Below are positions 38,481 through 50,716 of a stretch of DNA of 64,000 bases, piece after piece. The position numbers were made by a program, and so were the translations under genes. The stretch's first letter is position 1. Every line of letters begins with the position of its first letter. Source of the stretch: Augochlora pura (lineage: Eukaryota > Arthropoda > Insecta > Hymenoptera > Halictidae); contig NC_135780.1 of the NCBI RefSeq assembly GCF_028453695.1, forward strand, positions 1,426,001 through 1,490,000, given 5' to 3'. Under the pieces are notes generated by a model. It was not told where the DNA came from and searched no databases. It saw only the letters and a program-made list of their open reading frames with translations.

Positions 38481-40294
38481 GAAAATCCTCACCGATAAAT
38501 TAACTAACCCCCATGGCTGGAAGGAGCTCTCGGTTAACGGCTGATTGCGGACGTATTAATAGTGCAGTCGTTAATTAATCAACGATTGGCTACTATTTAT
38601 ATGAGGAGGCGTGCGCGACGGCGACGGAGGACGACCACGGCGCGGATCAGGCGCGAGGCACCTGCGGAATTAATGAGCGATCGGCACAATGGTAAACACC
38701 AACGAACAGACTGTTGACCCAATACGTTCGCTTCGAACGTCGACGACCAGGCGTGGAAACACGTCGGCTTCAGCAGTTGTCGAGCTTCCCGACATGGTCG
38801 ACGATGAACTTTTCACGGGATCTCGGAAGAAGCGGTTAGAAACCTTTTCGAGACTCTTCGAAGCCAAGAAGAGGATTCGAAGATACTCAAACATAATCAG
38901 ATCTTCGCGGAACAATTTTTTTAAGGGGTATTTCTGTTTTCAACAGAAAATTGACCCGGCGTAATTGGTTGGCTGAGAATGATTAAGATCCTTCTCTAGG
39001 TTTTCCAACGTTGGAGGATACATTTAGCAACCCTCCAGTATTCGTCGAGGATACGGATAGTTCTCTCAACAGCCATTCCAGTTGGGACCACCAGGGAACC
39101 GTCGACGGTCTTTCGGGAACAATATGGTCCATCAAAGTCTGTTTAGCGACTGTTCTGGGGCCGCGAGATGAATCACAGGGCCTCTTACGTCCTGCAACGG
39201 CTGCGAACCGAAAATATCACCGAGGGGTTCAAACTTAGTGAGTAATAGAATTGAGAATGGCTGGAGACAATGAAGAAAGGCCTGCTTCGGGAGTCGGTGA
39301 CTAAAGATGACGAGTAACGAGGCAACCAAAAAGAACAGACCTTCGGCTTGCCACGTTCTCCTTTTAGAAGATTCGGGATGTTAAAGAGGAGCGTACTTTC
39401 CGTTAAAGCCCGGTCTCGGCGACTAATGAAATTGAAAGTGGCCAAGGATAATGGAGGAAAGAGCGCCCGAAGACGTCGAAAAGGAACCAAAATCGCCAAT
39501 ATCAGGGATGCCAAAGATATGTCTTCGCCGCGAGAAAGAGGTCGTAAAGCGCATTCATTAATGCTGACGGTTTTTGTGACCCCGCTACGAAACGGGTGCA
39601 GGGAATACTAAAAGAGAAGTCTAATAATAAGGTTATAGTAAACACAAGCTCCACGTGGCACAATCGCGGGCAGCAGGTACGAAAACGCATTCGCATCGGC
39701 CGGCACGGCGCGACGCGACGCGAAGCGCAGCGCCGAGGGAACGAACGATGGCGCTTCTCGAGCCAAGGATAGCAGCGCAGCAAAAATAACTTGGTACGTA
39801 GAAACGATACAGGTCAATCACCAGCAGCGGGCAACACGAGCCGATGTAATACAACGAGAGGTATGGAAAACAGCCGTCGAATGCGTCAACGATCATCGTT
39901 CTGACCTTTCGATCTTTTCTCCGCTAATCGACACGAAACTCGAACAATGATGCGCCACGCCGCGCCGCATCGGCTCGTCTTCTTTCTATACAGATAGGAG
40001 TCCCTGCAACAATGTTTCATAACTCGGCAGCGACGACGCATTCTCCGGGAATAATAAACAACGCTGCGACAGGGGAGCTTTCGACGGGAGTCTCTTGCTC
40101 TCTGCTGGCGACTCTCCTTTTTCATGCGTACGCCATACTGGATTTAACATCTTTCACTGAAGGTAAATATATACTTTATGTATTCGAGACTAGTTGCGAC
40201 TGGCTCTTTCTACAGGATATTTCAACGTGTTAATCACAAAAGTGGTAAAATAGACATATTTGCAGACAATAGTATAAATTCCGAAACGAGTTTG
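38481..40294. other. non-coding stretch
   Basis: A TTAATTAATC word lies at about 38571, just before CCACGGCGCG-rich DNA. A (CGACG)n-like run lies near 39711-39722. Nothing coding is supported. Confidence 0.4.
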
Positions 40295-40329
40295 TATAAA
40301 TTGATTACGTGACTACCAACATCAGTTTT
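40295..40329 (+). promoter_or_regulatory. possible TATA plus initiator pair
   Basis: TATAAA at 40295-40300 is followed by ATCAGTTTT with its A at 40324. This puts the first T of TATA at -29 and gives a full TCAKTY initiator match. The optimum is -31 or -30, so spacing is close. No leader, exon or donor was recognised downstream, and the area is AT-rich, so chance is likely. A second GTATAAATT lies 22 bp upstream. Confidence 0.2.
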
Positions 40330-42800
40330 TTCCATTGCAAAATAGTTTGAGACTCTAGTTTGTCATCTACGATTAAACAAATGCATCTGCAATTAACTGT
40401 GGCACTCGATGGGAATATAAACTTTGGCAGATGAATTTATAATAATCGCAGTCCAGACAGAATTGATTCTCTTTATTAAGCATTCGATTCTGTTAGCGAC
40501 GTTCCACGTATTGACAGTGGACTCTGATATAACAGGATGTTCCTTAAAAATCAATCTCATGTTAATGCCTGCGCTCTGGCAGTCGAAGGCAACGAGTTGC
40601 ACGGGGCGACCCGTAAGTGAGTAAGTAAGTACGTGGTAGCGTTCGGTTTCAAGGCCTCCGTTCGGCCAAGTTATCAAGGTTATTGCCGTTTCTTTAAACG
40701 GCGTTACATGTTTGTCTTGCGATGCAACCGCAGATAGAGTCGAGGCGGATACAACGACCCCAGAGATCCATCGATGCTTTCCTTTTTTCTCAGAACGAAT
40801 AAAGTTCAAGATCAGTGGCTCGATCAGTGCTCGCGATCGAGCAATACCATTTTAATTTGCATATCATCTCGTAATTAGCGTACTCCACTGGGACGCTGAT
40901 TTCGAATCTAATTGAAGCGTTCTAACCTAGTCTTAATCTTCCGCTTCTTTGATTATCGTAACTATCTTAACTACCCAAATTTTGCCAGAGTCTGCGCAAA
41001 CAAGAATCAACATAGAAAAATCGAACTTCTTCTACTTCGTCAATTACTATGGTTAACTTTCCAGACTCCTCGAGGATCCATCGAAGCACGACGAAGCGGA
41101 AAGTTTGCAAGAAATTGCTGAATCGAGCAAACAGTTCGAAAATTGGGCAGCAAAAAGGGAAAGCGATTGTTCGAAAGCTTGTGGCATCAACTATGGGTAG
41201 TTGGCCACGCCTCTTAGGCGCGTCACGGGCAAAATGGCGGCGCGCAGAGCGTCCCCGGGAACCCGTTCGTTCCGCAGAAAAATTAGGCGCGACCGATATC
41301 GCGAAAAGGCGGGGAGCTAGGGCAATTTATCGGAGGATCTGGAGATGCACGCGAGTCGAGACCCTTTCGCCTCGGCCGGTAATTGCAACGATCGATGCGT
41401 GCGAAAATGGAGGCGCGTGCAAATCGTCGGCTGCGATTACGGGCAAACGGCCGTGAATGCCCGGGCGTCGATGTAAGATGTAACCGGCGTCGATGGCGTT
41501 TTCTCGACAATCTCGGCTTTTAGCCCGGCAACGGCAATGGCAACGGCAACGGCGTCCTTATATCTTGTCTCCGCAGCGCCGCCGGACCCCAAGATACAGC
41601 TTTATTGTGGAGAAACTGCAGAAGTTATCGCCATACTGACCCGTGCCAAATGAAATAACCACCGCGCGCGCGCTCTCTGTCTCTCTCTCTCTATCTCTAT
41701 AGCGATAATTCCCGATAATTCGGTATCCAGGCCCGATAGCGCCCTATCCGGGAACGCTCCTCCAATGTTACAACAATTTAGCAATTACAACGACGGAGAT
41801 ACACGGACCTTCGGCGGTAATCTGCGTTTCATAAATATTTATAGTGCGCTGGACCGTACACTTGCACCAAGACGACATTTACTCGACGTGCACTTAGATA
41901 TTTTTCTTGCTACATGCTAAGCGATTTCTAGCGTTGACGGCGAATTTCGGTCGTGGAGAATTTTTTTTTAAATGCGACGCGACTCTCTTCTAATTAATAA
42001 TAATTCTCTTGGCACGCGGCTGAAGAAATAAAATAGCGAGGCGGTTATTTAAAGAAAATATTAATAAAATCACGAATATTCTTGTCCCTTTACAGAGTGT
42101 AAAATAATATACTGTTCATTGGGATGTGAATATTGTAAAAAAAAACCTGAACAAAGGAGACGAAAATAGAAGTTGGAAAATTTCTTGGATGCCTGTAAAT
42201 TGACGGCGAAGTGCACGGAAACTGCACTCGTTAAAATTTAAACTGCAATGCTCCCGAAAATAGATTTTCCACAAAATCCCTTTACAGGCTTAATGAAATG
42301 CAAAGGAAACGCTTCAATCGAATGATTAACCTAACGGGGCCTCCCCTAATATTGGTCCCTTGTGAACCATGCTAGGCTCAGCATTATCGATCTGAATTGA
42401 TCGACACGATCGCGATTGAAGATTAGATAGATAAACGAGAGGCTCGGAGGCAGTATGAAGCTGAAGAAAAAAAGTTAACGGAAGGAGAGAATATTGGAGG
42501 ATCGAGAAGCATCCGGACCAGGTGTCGACGATCCCCGAAGAGGAGAAAGACAGCCCCGGAGTCCGAAGCGAAAATTACGTGGACCGTGTTACATAAGAAA
42601 ACGAATCGTTATGCTACGAAAAAGTATGGCTGACCTTAGCCATAGAAATCAAGGACCACGCACGACAACGAACTTCCCTCTCTTTTTCTTTCTCTTTTCC
42701 GTCCCAGGAATAATTCGCCTCATCCTTTCTCTCCTTTACCGCTCACGTTGTTCGACGCTCCTTTCTTCCATTCTCGCGGAACGCTCTTGAAATGGGTCGC
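40330..42800. other. non-coding stretch
   Basis: GGCAAC repeats (about 4.5 six-bp units) lie at 41527-41553. A CG run followed by a (CT)n run lies at 41663-41700. AT-rich DNA extends over 41940-42130. No gene is supported. Confidence 0.4.
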
Positions 42801-42834
42801 GCATCGCATCGCATCGCGTTGTGCGCGCGCGCGC
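42801..42834 (+). repeat. (GCATC)3 and adjacent GC run
   Basis: Three perfect GCATC units at 42801-42815, then a GTGCGCGCGCGCGC alternating run ending at 42834. Confidence 0.75.
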
Positions 42835-43029
42835 AAACACAACACGCCGAGCCGCACGCACACGCACGTAACCGCTTCGTCTTTTTATCGTACATTTCAC
42901 CTTTCTACTTTGCAATCAAGCACTTTCATATTGCTTTCACTTGGTCGATGAAAGTACCGTTCGCGAGTCAAGTAGGCTCCCGTCCTTTATACAGGGTGGA
43001 CGGACAGAAACGAATCCTAGAGTATCCTT

Positions 43030-43385
43030 CGACTTGCTGAATTCGACTTGGACTTGGTCGTACCGAAGGAGTATTTCAGTATCGAGTTTTAGTGAATTCA
43101 CCGAGAATTTGGAGAAGCGCTTACTTTTAGATTTCACCCTAGCCGCCAACATTTGAATCCGAATTTTAATCCAGCCGGCAACATTGGAACATCGAATTTC
43201 CATCGAGCAAGATCTCAATTTCCATTCAATTGTAACAGCCGTTAGTTGAATTCCGACTTGAAACCAGCCACGAAAATTTGAACTTGAACTCGAATCAAGT
43301 CGACGAGATTTGAATTCGAATGTAACTATCGTATCTAAAAGTTCAAAGCGCCGCGAGGGTCGTAATTTGAACTAGAACGGTTCGC
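43030..43385 (+). repeat. degenerate minisatellite, about 32-bp unit
   Basis: Units begin with AGCCGnCAACATTTGAA or a derivative at 43141, 43173, 43206, 43237, 43266 and 43298, spaced 32, 33, 31, 29 and 32 bp. Each continues with a (T/C)CGAATTT-like tail. Weaker units extend to both sides. Related words (CGACGAGATTtgAA, TTGAACTTGAAC) occur at 23064-23150, so the sequence is a dispersed family. Confidence 0.65.
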
Positions 43386-44487
43386 CGATGAAAACAATAA
43401 TAGAGGCGCGGAATAAATTTGTCGAGGGCGCATCGGAAATTGCTGACTAATTTCCGCGTCGCACCCGGAAACGGTCAATTCTATAATTGGCAGTCGGGCT
43501 GGCCGAATAACGAGCGATCGTCGAAGGGTTAACGGTCACGAGGCTAGGCCGAACAAAGCCACGTAACAACAATCACGTTGAGCCGGGCGAATAAACGCTT
43601 CGCGCATTGTAGCCTATTTTAACGCGGTGCTTTTAATTGAAACGCTTTTAAAATCGTTCGGAGCGTGCCGATATTTCGAACGCATCGATTATCGAGGGGG
43701 GGAGGAAAATGATATTTCCCCGCGCCGGAGCAACGCAACGCTTCAATTAAACGCGCAAGTCGCACGGACGTTGTGTATTTAATTCGATAACAACGGTTTC
43801 GCGTGAATTAATTAATACAGCGGTGTCATCGATTGCGCGGACTAATAAATGGCTCCCGTAACAACCCGGCAAATTCGTGCGAAAATTCAATTAAATGTCT
43901 GACCGCCCCACCTTCGCCGCCCACCTACCCCTCGCGTTACGTCCGTCCACCGTCGCGCCGCCGTTAATTAACTTTCCACTCTCGCGCCTTTTTTCTCGAA
44001 CTTCTTTCATTACTCTCCCCGCGAAACGTTCGCGAACGTTTCCCCGTTTTTCTCAATTTGCATCGTAAACTTGACACGTTGTGCAATCATTTCTTCTTTC
44101 GAGATCGAACGCGACAAGCGTGATACCGACTGTTAAGAAATGTGGTAATCTCCACGAAATCGTTCGCATGAGAGAGTTGCGTGGAAGCACTTTTGAAAAA
44201 CACGCGTTACGTCGAAGCAATATTTACGAGTCGTGTTTACTCTCCTATCAACGATACTCCCCGCTCGTTATCAACGGTATCGCGCGTCAAGTTCAGACCG
44301 ACGCTGTCAAAATCTCGCTGGCTGTTATCTGAAATTTATAATTGTCGCGTAAAGTCGATGCACCGACCGCGTCTTCCGAAAGTTTACGGCTATTAATAAT
44401 TTCCTATGCCGGATTCGCGGTGACGCAAAATCGCTGGAATTACTCGCGATTAACGGCGATACCGCCGTCGATCGACTGTCATTAGTC
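43386..44487. other. non-coding stretch with homeodomain-like words
   Basis: Between 43560 and 43880 words such as TTTTAATTG, TTCAATTAAA, GAATTAATTAATAC and ACTAATAAATGG recur in CpG-rich DNA. They contain TAATT/AATTA cores. This is only suggestive of an enhancer. No gene is seen. Confidence 0.35.
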
Positions 44488-44527
44488 ACCGTTTCTTCGG
44501 GCCACCGTTTCTTCGGGCCACCGTTGC
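44488..44527 (+). repeat. perfect 16-bp tandem duplication
   Basis: ACCGTTTCTTCGGGCC occurs twice in direct succession (44488 and 44504), followed by the first five bases of a third copy. No change between copies points to a recent event. Confidence 0.85.
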
Positions 44528-46950
44528 GTCGTTTGCGTTCTATGCCAACTTTTTACATCGTTACGTTATTCGGCACGAATTACGATCGAAAACAGATCTC
44601 GCGGCTAAATGCAACCTCTGGTTCGGATATACCAGCAGTACCATTGAATTTCCGATCTTGAATCGAAATCCAGTGTCGAGTCTCGGCGCTTGAATTCAAT
44701 TTCAAACGCTGACCGCAGCTCCGTAAGGAATTCCAGCGGATGGAAGTTCGAATGCCGATCCGAATGAATAAATTCGAGGAAAAATGAGGCTCGCGGACTC
44801 GGGGTAACCTCGAATCTCACTCCAGCTCGATTGTTCCCAGCAGGATCTTTCGCGAAACTGAATAGAACAATAAGAGCACCTAGCTCCTCCCATTCTTCGA
44901 CCGTTTCTCCTCGACTTTCATCGGCCCGTAATCCTCGACGTGCTTTATTTTGCCTCAAGCGCGACGATTTTACGAGTAAAAAGAAACGGCCCGCTGTTTA
45001 TAATTAGTCCGGCGGCTCCTTTCTCTCGCGCTTTGGCTCGCGCGCGCACACACGGTTTTCAGGAAACAATCAGCAGATCCGCGGTGGAAGATTTCCGCAT
45101 TGTTTTTTCGCTCGCGGGAGCGCGCGCGCGCTCGCGCTCGCGGACGCCGGGTCGTTGACGGAGGTTGGCCGTGGTTCTCGGGGTTTGGCCGCGACTTTTA
45201 AAAGAAAGTCAGGGAGCCGGCTGCCTCGGCCAGTCACCTCGTTTATCGCAGCCTGCAGCAAGCAAGGCCGCGCAGGGACCTCGATATCTCGATTAAAACC
45301 CCGAGCTTTCTTCGCCGTTTCGAAATCCTGGTGCACGACCGGTTTTCTCGGGACGGTGTGCGTCGTATGTGCTACGCCGCGATCGACTCGATCGAAAGGA
45401 TCGTGCTAAGATCATCGGGAACCTGGGAAAACGATGCGCGGACAGCGGATCGACGATTTCGGATCGCTCGATTTGCCATTAACGAGACGATTAGCATACT
45501 CTAGATTATGTATTTCCTTGTACTCGAATGTACGATGATCACGGTAGCTGATTTAACAGCCACTCGTCTCGTTCGATTGACTGTCGAATACTTTCGGAAT
45601 TAATCTAGAAATTGGCACAAATTTATATCTATTAACCAGCCTCCGGAAATCCTTGACGGAGTCCTTTTACTGGTCGATCTCTCCCTTAAGAAATAGAAAG
45701 CAATTCGATAAATCTCAGTCTAGAAAATTGCATCATGTTTCTGGTAATGTCTTGTACAACGGCTAGAAACCGCGCATCATTCTTCAGGAACTATTTTCAC
45801 TCGCAGAAGATCTAAACGCTAGTAAATCGGCCGAAGCATCCCGAGCAGCGGATAATAGAGTCTCGTGGACCCAGCGGAGCCTACAAAAATCACGGAACGT
45901 CCGGTTTGGCTCGCGGTGAATTCGAGTCGCCGGACTTTCTACGCGATTGAATTTGAACGTGGGAAATTGGCCGCGGATCCGCCTCTCCCGTGGTCCCGAT
46001 TCGCTCCGATTCAGTCGCGGAATGATTAATAAATGATAATTGGATCGATCGGATTTCTGCGTGCGGGATTTCGTAACGGCAACGGAGGCGGCCGCGTTAC
46101 GGGTCTGGTCTCTGGCCAGCGAAAACGCAGCGGCGCGGCGTTATTATCTAAGAACCGTTTTCCATCCGGCGCGGCACGGTTCTTAATGCAATCCGCACGG
46201 TGAGAGCCCGGCGGTGTATTTTGAATAACCAGCTCGTTTAACAATTATTTCCTCTGGCCCCGATCGCCCCTCTCGTTCCCCGGCCGTGCCACGAACGAAG
46301 CGAGAGCTCTTTCTCCGCGGGCAGACGCTCGCTCGGGAGAAAGTGTAACTGTTCAAGTAATAGTGACGATGCAGGTGTAATCCGGATTGCGCGTGCGAAT
46401 AGATAGCGTGTCTGCATTTCAATTCCGCTGGTACGCCGGCAACGTGCACGGGCGCGCGCACACACGTAGCTACCCGTGTACATACACGCATGCGAAACGA
46501 TCCGATGCCGGATACACGCGCGCCTCCACGATCACGTGTAATTAAATAATTATTTATTCAATCTCCGTTGGATGAAATTCAGTTTCGCGTGCAAAAATAG
46601 CTACCATGCTAACGAGCCATCCGTTATTGTTCTGTGTTTGTTTCTATGAATAATTTCTTCGATAGCTCAGCCTGCGGAAGCTCGTTCGCGGGCTCCGCGT
46701 TTAACTATGCTTTATGCAGCAACATTTGTTTTTACGTAATTGTGTCGGAAGATATTAAGCTGATTGCAGCTATTTCGATAAACCTAATTGACTTTCCAGT
46801 TTAATTTCATGAACACTGAAAACGGAAGAACGTAGAAATCGATGGTTTTTCAACGAAATATTTGCTAGCAATTTCTGTAGCGGATCCATCAACTGCCTTA
46901 TCCGACGCTGTGCAATCACTTCTTCGTGGATCGTCCTTAAGAGGAACCCG
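44528..46950. other. non-coding stretch
   Basis: A CG-alternating run lies at 45120-45143. CpG-rich DNA at 44940-45440 and 46050-46490 carries overlapping open frames without recognisable products. Confidence 0.4.
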
Positions 46951-47277
46951 TTAACACGTTCGTCACCCAGCGCGAATCGCATGGGCTTCTTACCAGGCCC
47001 AAATTCGGATGCATAGGATAACGTTATATTTTATACGTTAAATATAAATTAATGTATAACGAATATAATAATGTATGAATTTTTAGTATTTCTATTTTGT
47101 ATATTTTACATTGGCCGGCTCTTATTCCATTAAATTCCTGTGCTACAAATGGGATTTTCGTAAATTAAATAATTAAAATCTTGAATAAGAAGAGCGTCAC
47201 CCATATTTGGGTGACGGGACCCCCACAGAAGCATACCTGTCACTCAGATATAGGTGACGCGGCGACGAACGTGTTAA
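46951..47277. mobile_element. second TTAA-flanked MITE with internal palindromes
   Basis: The left end reads TTAA-CACGTTCGTCACC (46951) and the right end GGCGACGAACGTG-TTAA (to 47277). Reverse-complemented, the right end is CACGTTCGTCGCC, matching the left at 12 of 13 positions. Near the right end are a 22-nt palindrome at 47195-47216 (CGTCACCCA / TGGGTGACG around TATT) and a decayed copy at 47239-47258. A half site (CGTCACCCA) follows the left terminus at 46961. The interior is AT-rich and has no transposase frame. TTAA duplication points to piggyBac-type mobilisation. The termini differ from those of the element at 3131. Confidence 0.72.
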
Positions 47278-50040
47278 AAGGATAAGACGTACGATCGGCG
47301 GCTCGCACTGCATCGGCACGGACCAGTACGCTTGGCCACAAGCCACGCGTGAAGTTTGTTAAACCTGCGTCTATTTATAAGAACCGCGAGCCGCGGATTG
47401 TGTCGCGAAATGTTGTTTCAGCGAATTTTTTCGGGCTGTTTTCGTAGGTGCGAAACGTTCCGCAGCGACGCGTTGCCTAAATCGCCTAATGGACAACACG
47501 ACCCTGACGTCGCATCGTTCCCCGAATCGTTTCGGACCTGGCCGGCGATCTATAGATCCGGGACCCAGCCTGCTCTCGCTTCCCCTTTCCTGCATCGCGT
47601 CGAACTTGAACTAGTTTCGGCGCGGCACGACGCCTCGATGCGGAGAGGATCTTCACGCGGGTGTCACATGCACCAAAGACAACTGCGTACCCACGCCGAA
47701 GAGACGCGAGGCCTCATGGCTTCGATGCAGCGGACTGCGCATCAACGCTATTACGAGTCGTTGCGCGACAATAGCAACAGATATCGCAAGTTTGAACGAA
47801 CCCATACGGCGCGCCGCGACGCCACGGGCCAATGCGCCGCGTCGCATTAAAATCGTGTCTGGTCGAAACGAAAATGAGCAAAGGTGATAAGAGACGGAGC
47901 GAAGCGACGAGGCTCCTCGTTAGCAGGATTTGGTTAATTAGCCAGCGGATCGTGTGACTGATCTTGGGAACTGGCGAGCATCCAATCGATTGCACGGATT
48001 TTATTTTTATCGGCCGAGAAGACGCACGGTCGCCGCTCTGAAAAGCAAAGGCACTGCATCGAGCCGAGAGCACCGGTGCGATGCTTCTCCCGAAGCGTTG
48101 CACGTCTCCAGTCCCCAGTCCCGAGTCCCGACGCGCGTCCTTGAAATTCCAAATTCGCCCGCCATAAGCGCGCGCGCGTCAAGCGCGATCATTATGCATA
48201 TGCGATCTATGCAAATCAGATTGCCGAATCGCAGCTGTAAAACGAGACAATCTCGACGCCGAGCGGTCGCACGCTCGCTGGCTGATTTATTGGTCGCATC
48301 AGACTTATTGTTATTCCGCTGACCCCTACACCTCGCCTCCCACCGAACAAATCTTAACCATTCTTTCTGCTTTAGAGCTTCTTCAAACGAATCCTGCCGA
48401 TGGTTATGGTTTCGGTCCAATCTAGATTCAAGTCTGTGATCCCCCCGATGATAGGCATAACAGTTTTACGAATCATTCGTTTGCATTTAAAATATTCCTT
48501 TCGGATGATAACCTGTAATGATTGCCTACTTAATTAGAAATGCGCCTTTGATCCTTCCGACGGAAAACGTAAACGCCGGATAGTTCAGTATATCCTTTGG
48601 CGTCATTCCAATCTGCTGAAAGCATGACTATTTAAGACGAAACAAGACCTTTATGCGTTTCAGGGAAATGAGGAAAAACTTCGTGCAGTAGAAAATGAAT
48701 AGATTTTGCAATCTTAACTTAAATGTCGCAGATTCTGCTATTTTGATCCCTTACGAACAACGATAATTTGCTGTTCTACGAAGGTAAGTATAAATCGTTG
48801 CGAAGTGTTGTTAATAAAAGTGTCGAAAACTGCCAACCAAGATGGCTGTATCGAATGGAAAGGTCGGAAAGAGCAGCGATCTGTCCCGGATCCAGACAAA
48901 TTACGTCTCTCGATCACAGAGTAACGCGAATTTCCGTATCGATCGTCTCGGTCCCGGGGCGGTCTCGGCACGAGGATTCGTTCAACCGGCGAGGCCGGGC
49001 GAGACCAAACTTGCATAAAAAGTGAAGGTGACCGGCGGTGATTCATGGGGGCTGATGCCCTCGTTGTCTGGCATTCGGTTTATAGAGGACGAAGATGGAG
49101 GGAGAGAGAAAGAGAAGAAAGAAAGAACGACGACAGAGGAGGGTCCTTACGAGCAGACTCGTCCAAGTGGCGCTAGATGCGCGCGCTCTTTGTTTTTCGC
49201 CAGCCGAAAAAAAGGGTTCGATCTATCTGACATCCAGCTACCCTATCATCTTTAGATTTATCCTGGCAGTAAAAAATGCTGTGCCGTCATTCGGTAGAGT
49301 CTCGCACGCTCCACAAAAAGGCGCATCAATTCCTCGTCAGGAATGAAAAAAGAGCTCCGTCGATGAAATCGAAAGGATTCCCCTGAGATTAGGGGATTCT
49401 GCGCTTCCGGAGCTACTCCGTTCCCTTCCTCCATATTAGGCAAACTTCATTAGGTATGCGTCGGCTGAGAATGATCGAGATATATAGTTTATTCGACGGA
49501 ATTATTGATGAAAACGAGTTAATCAGTTGGATTTGTAATATCAACGAGCATCGTACAGTGTTCATGAAAGTTTAATGGGAATATAAAGGATTATAGCTTG
49601 TTTGTCAAGTATCAAACATACTTAGTTCGAACTGAGAGGGAATTCTGCTGCTTCGAAGTTTGAGATTGTTAGATGAACTCACAATCAATTTTACAGGGTA
49701 AACAGACGGACGTTTAATAGCCCCTCGTATGACTTTTTTATTACAACACTTTTAGACTATCCTGAAACGTTATGACATGAACGAAACGATAAAATTTTAA
49801 ACGACGATAAGTATGAACGCGTTGCATTCCCGGCTAAACCTACACCCCACTTGTATCACGACGTCCCGCCTACCCTAAGCACAACGACTCTAAAACTCAT
49901 CCGATCGACGCCCCACGTAACTGATTCCACTCCGAATTGCATGAGTTAAATGAAGTCGCATAGTTCGATCACCAGAAAACGGAGTATCGGAGCAGTAACG
50001 GGTGGCAACGTCGACGGGAAGAGTTCCCTAAACGCTGTCG
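47278..50040. other. non-coding stretch upstream of the promoter
   Basis: A 7-bp run (CCAGTCC) lies at 48108-48131 and a purine-rich tract at 49088-49143. CpG-rich segments at 47360-48330 carry overlapping frames on both strands. No coding exon was recognised. Confidence 0.4.
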
Positions 50041-50097
50041 CCGTAAGAGAACTGTAAGAGAACCGTAAGAGGGCGAACCGTAAGAGAACCGTAAGGA
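50041..50097 (+). repeat. 11-bp tandem repeat (CCGTAAGAGAA)5
   Basis: Copies start at 50041, 50052, 50063, 50078 and 50089. The third is stretched to 15 bp, the second reads CTGTAAGAGAA and the last is truncated. Each copy holds GTAAG, the core of a 5' splice site. The repeat lies about 590 bp upstream of the predicted start site at 50682. Confidence 0.75.
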
Positions 50098-50681
50098 TCG
50101 TCACGAAACCATAATCGAAGAAAAAGGAGGAAGAGAGGTGCATTGTGAGGTAAGGAGCACGAGGCGCACAGCGTCACCGCGCGATGCAATCTAATCGCGC
50201 GTACGCTGCGTGCATCTGACGCGAACGCGAGCGCGGTGCAACGGTTACGTTGGTGGGGGCGTGTTCGAGCTGGAGAGGGTTAACGAGGGGAATACAACAG
50301 TCGTAGTTGTAGTGCCGTGCCGTGACGCAGGGATCAAGTGGTGGGGAGAATCGCGTATAAACTGAACGTGAACCGAGCATAAGGTTCCCCCGTCGGGCGG
50401 ATCCGATGACCCCCACCACCGAAATCGACGTCCACCACCACGATCGAAACGCGGGGCGACGGAGACGAAGCGGCGACGGAGCAGAGACAGAGACGGAGAC
50501 GATCCTTACGGTGCGGTGTGTCCGCATACATGTAGGCATAGACGTACACATACAGAGGGAGAAGGCGGGACACATACACGTGACCGAGCGCGTCAGCTTC
50601 TCGCATCAAACTCGAAGCCCAGACGCGACATTGGGGCCAAGACGGCAGTCGCGAGTCTCGGTCCTCGGTTAGCGTGCAGTC

Positions 50682-50714
50682 AGTTTGCAGGCCGACACCG
50701 TAGCGAGCAGACGT
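50682..50714 (+). promoter_or_regulatory. core promoter: initiator plus DPE
   Basis: TCAGTT at 50680-50685 matches the arthropod initiator consensus TCAKTY, with A+1 at 50682. AGACGT occupies 50709-50714, exactly +28 to +33, and matches the DPE consensus RGWYVT at all six positions. Positions +18 to +27 match the MTE consensus at 7 of 10. No TATA box lies near -30, as expected for a DPE-dependent promoter. In flies such promoters are common in developmental regulatory genes. The same role here is inference. Other AGACGT occurrences that I checked in the window lack an initiator at the right distance. Confidence 0.6.
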
Positions 50715-50716
50715 GC

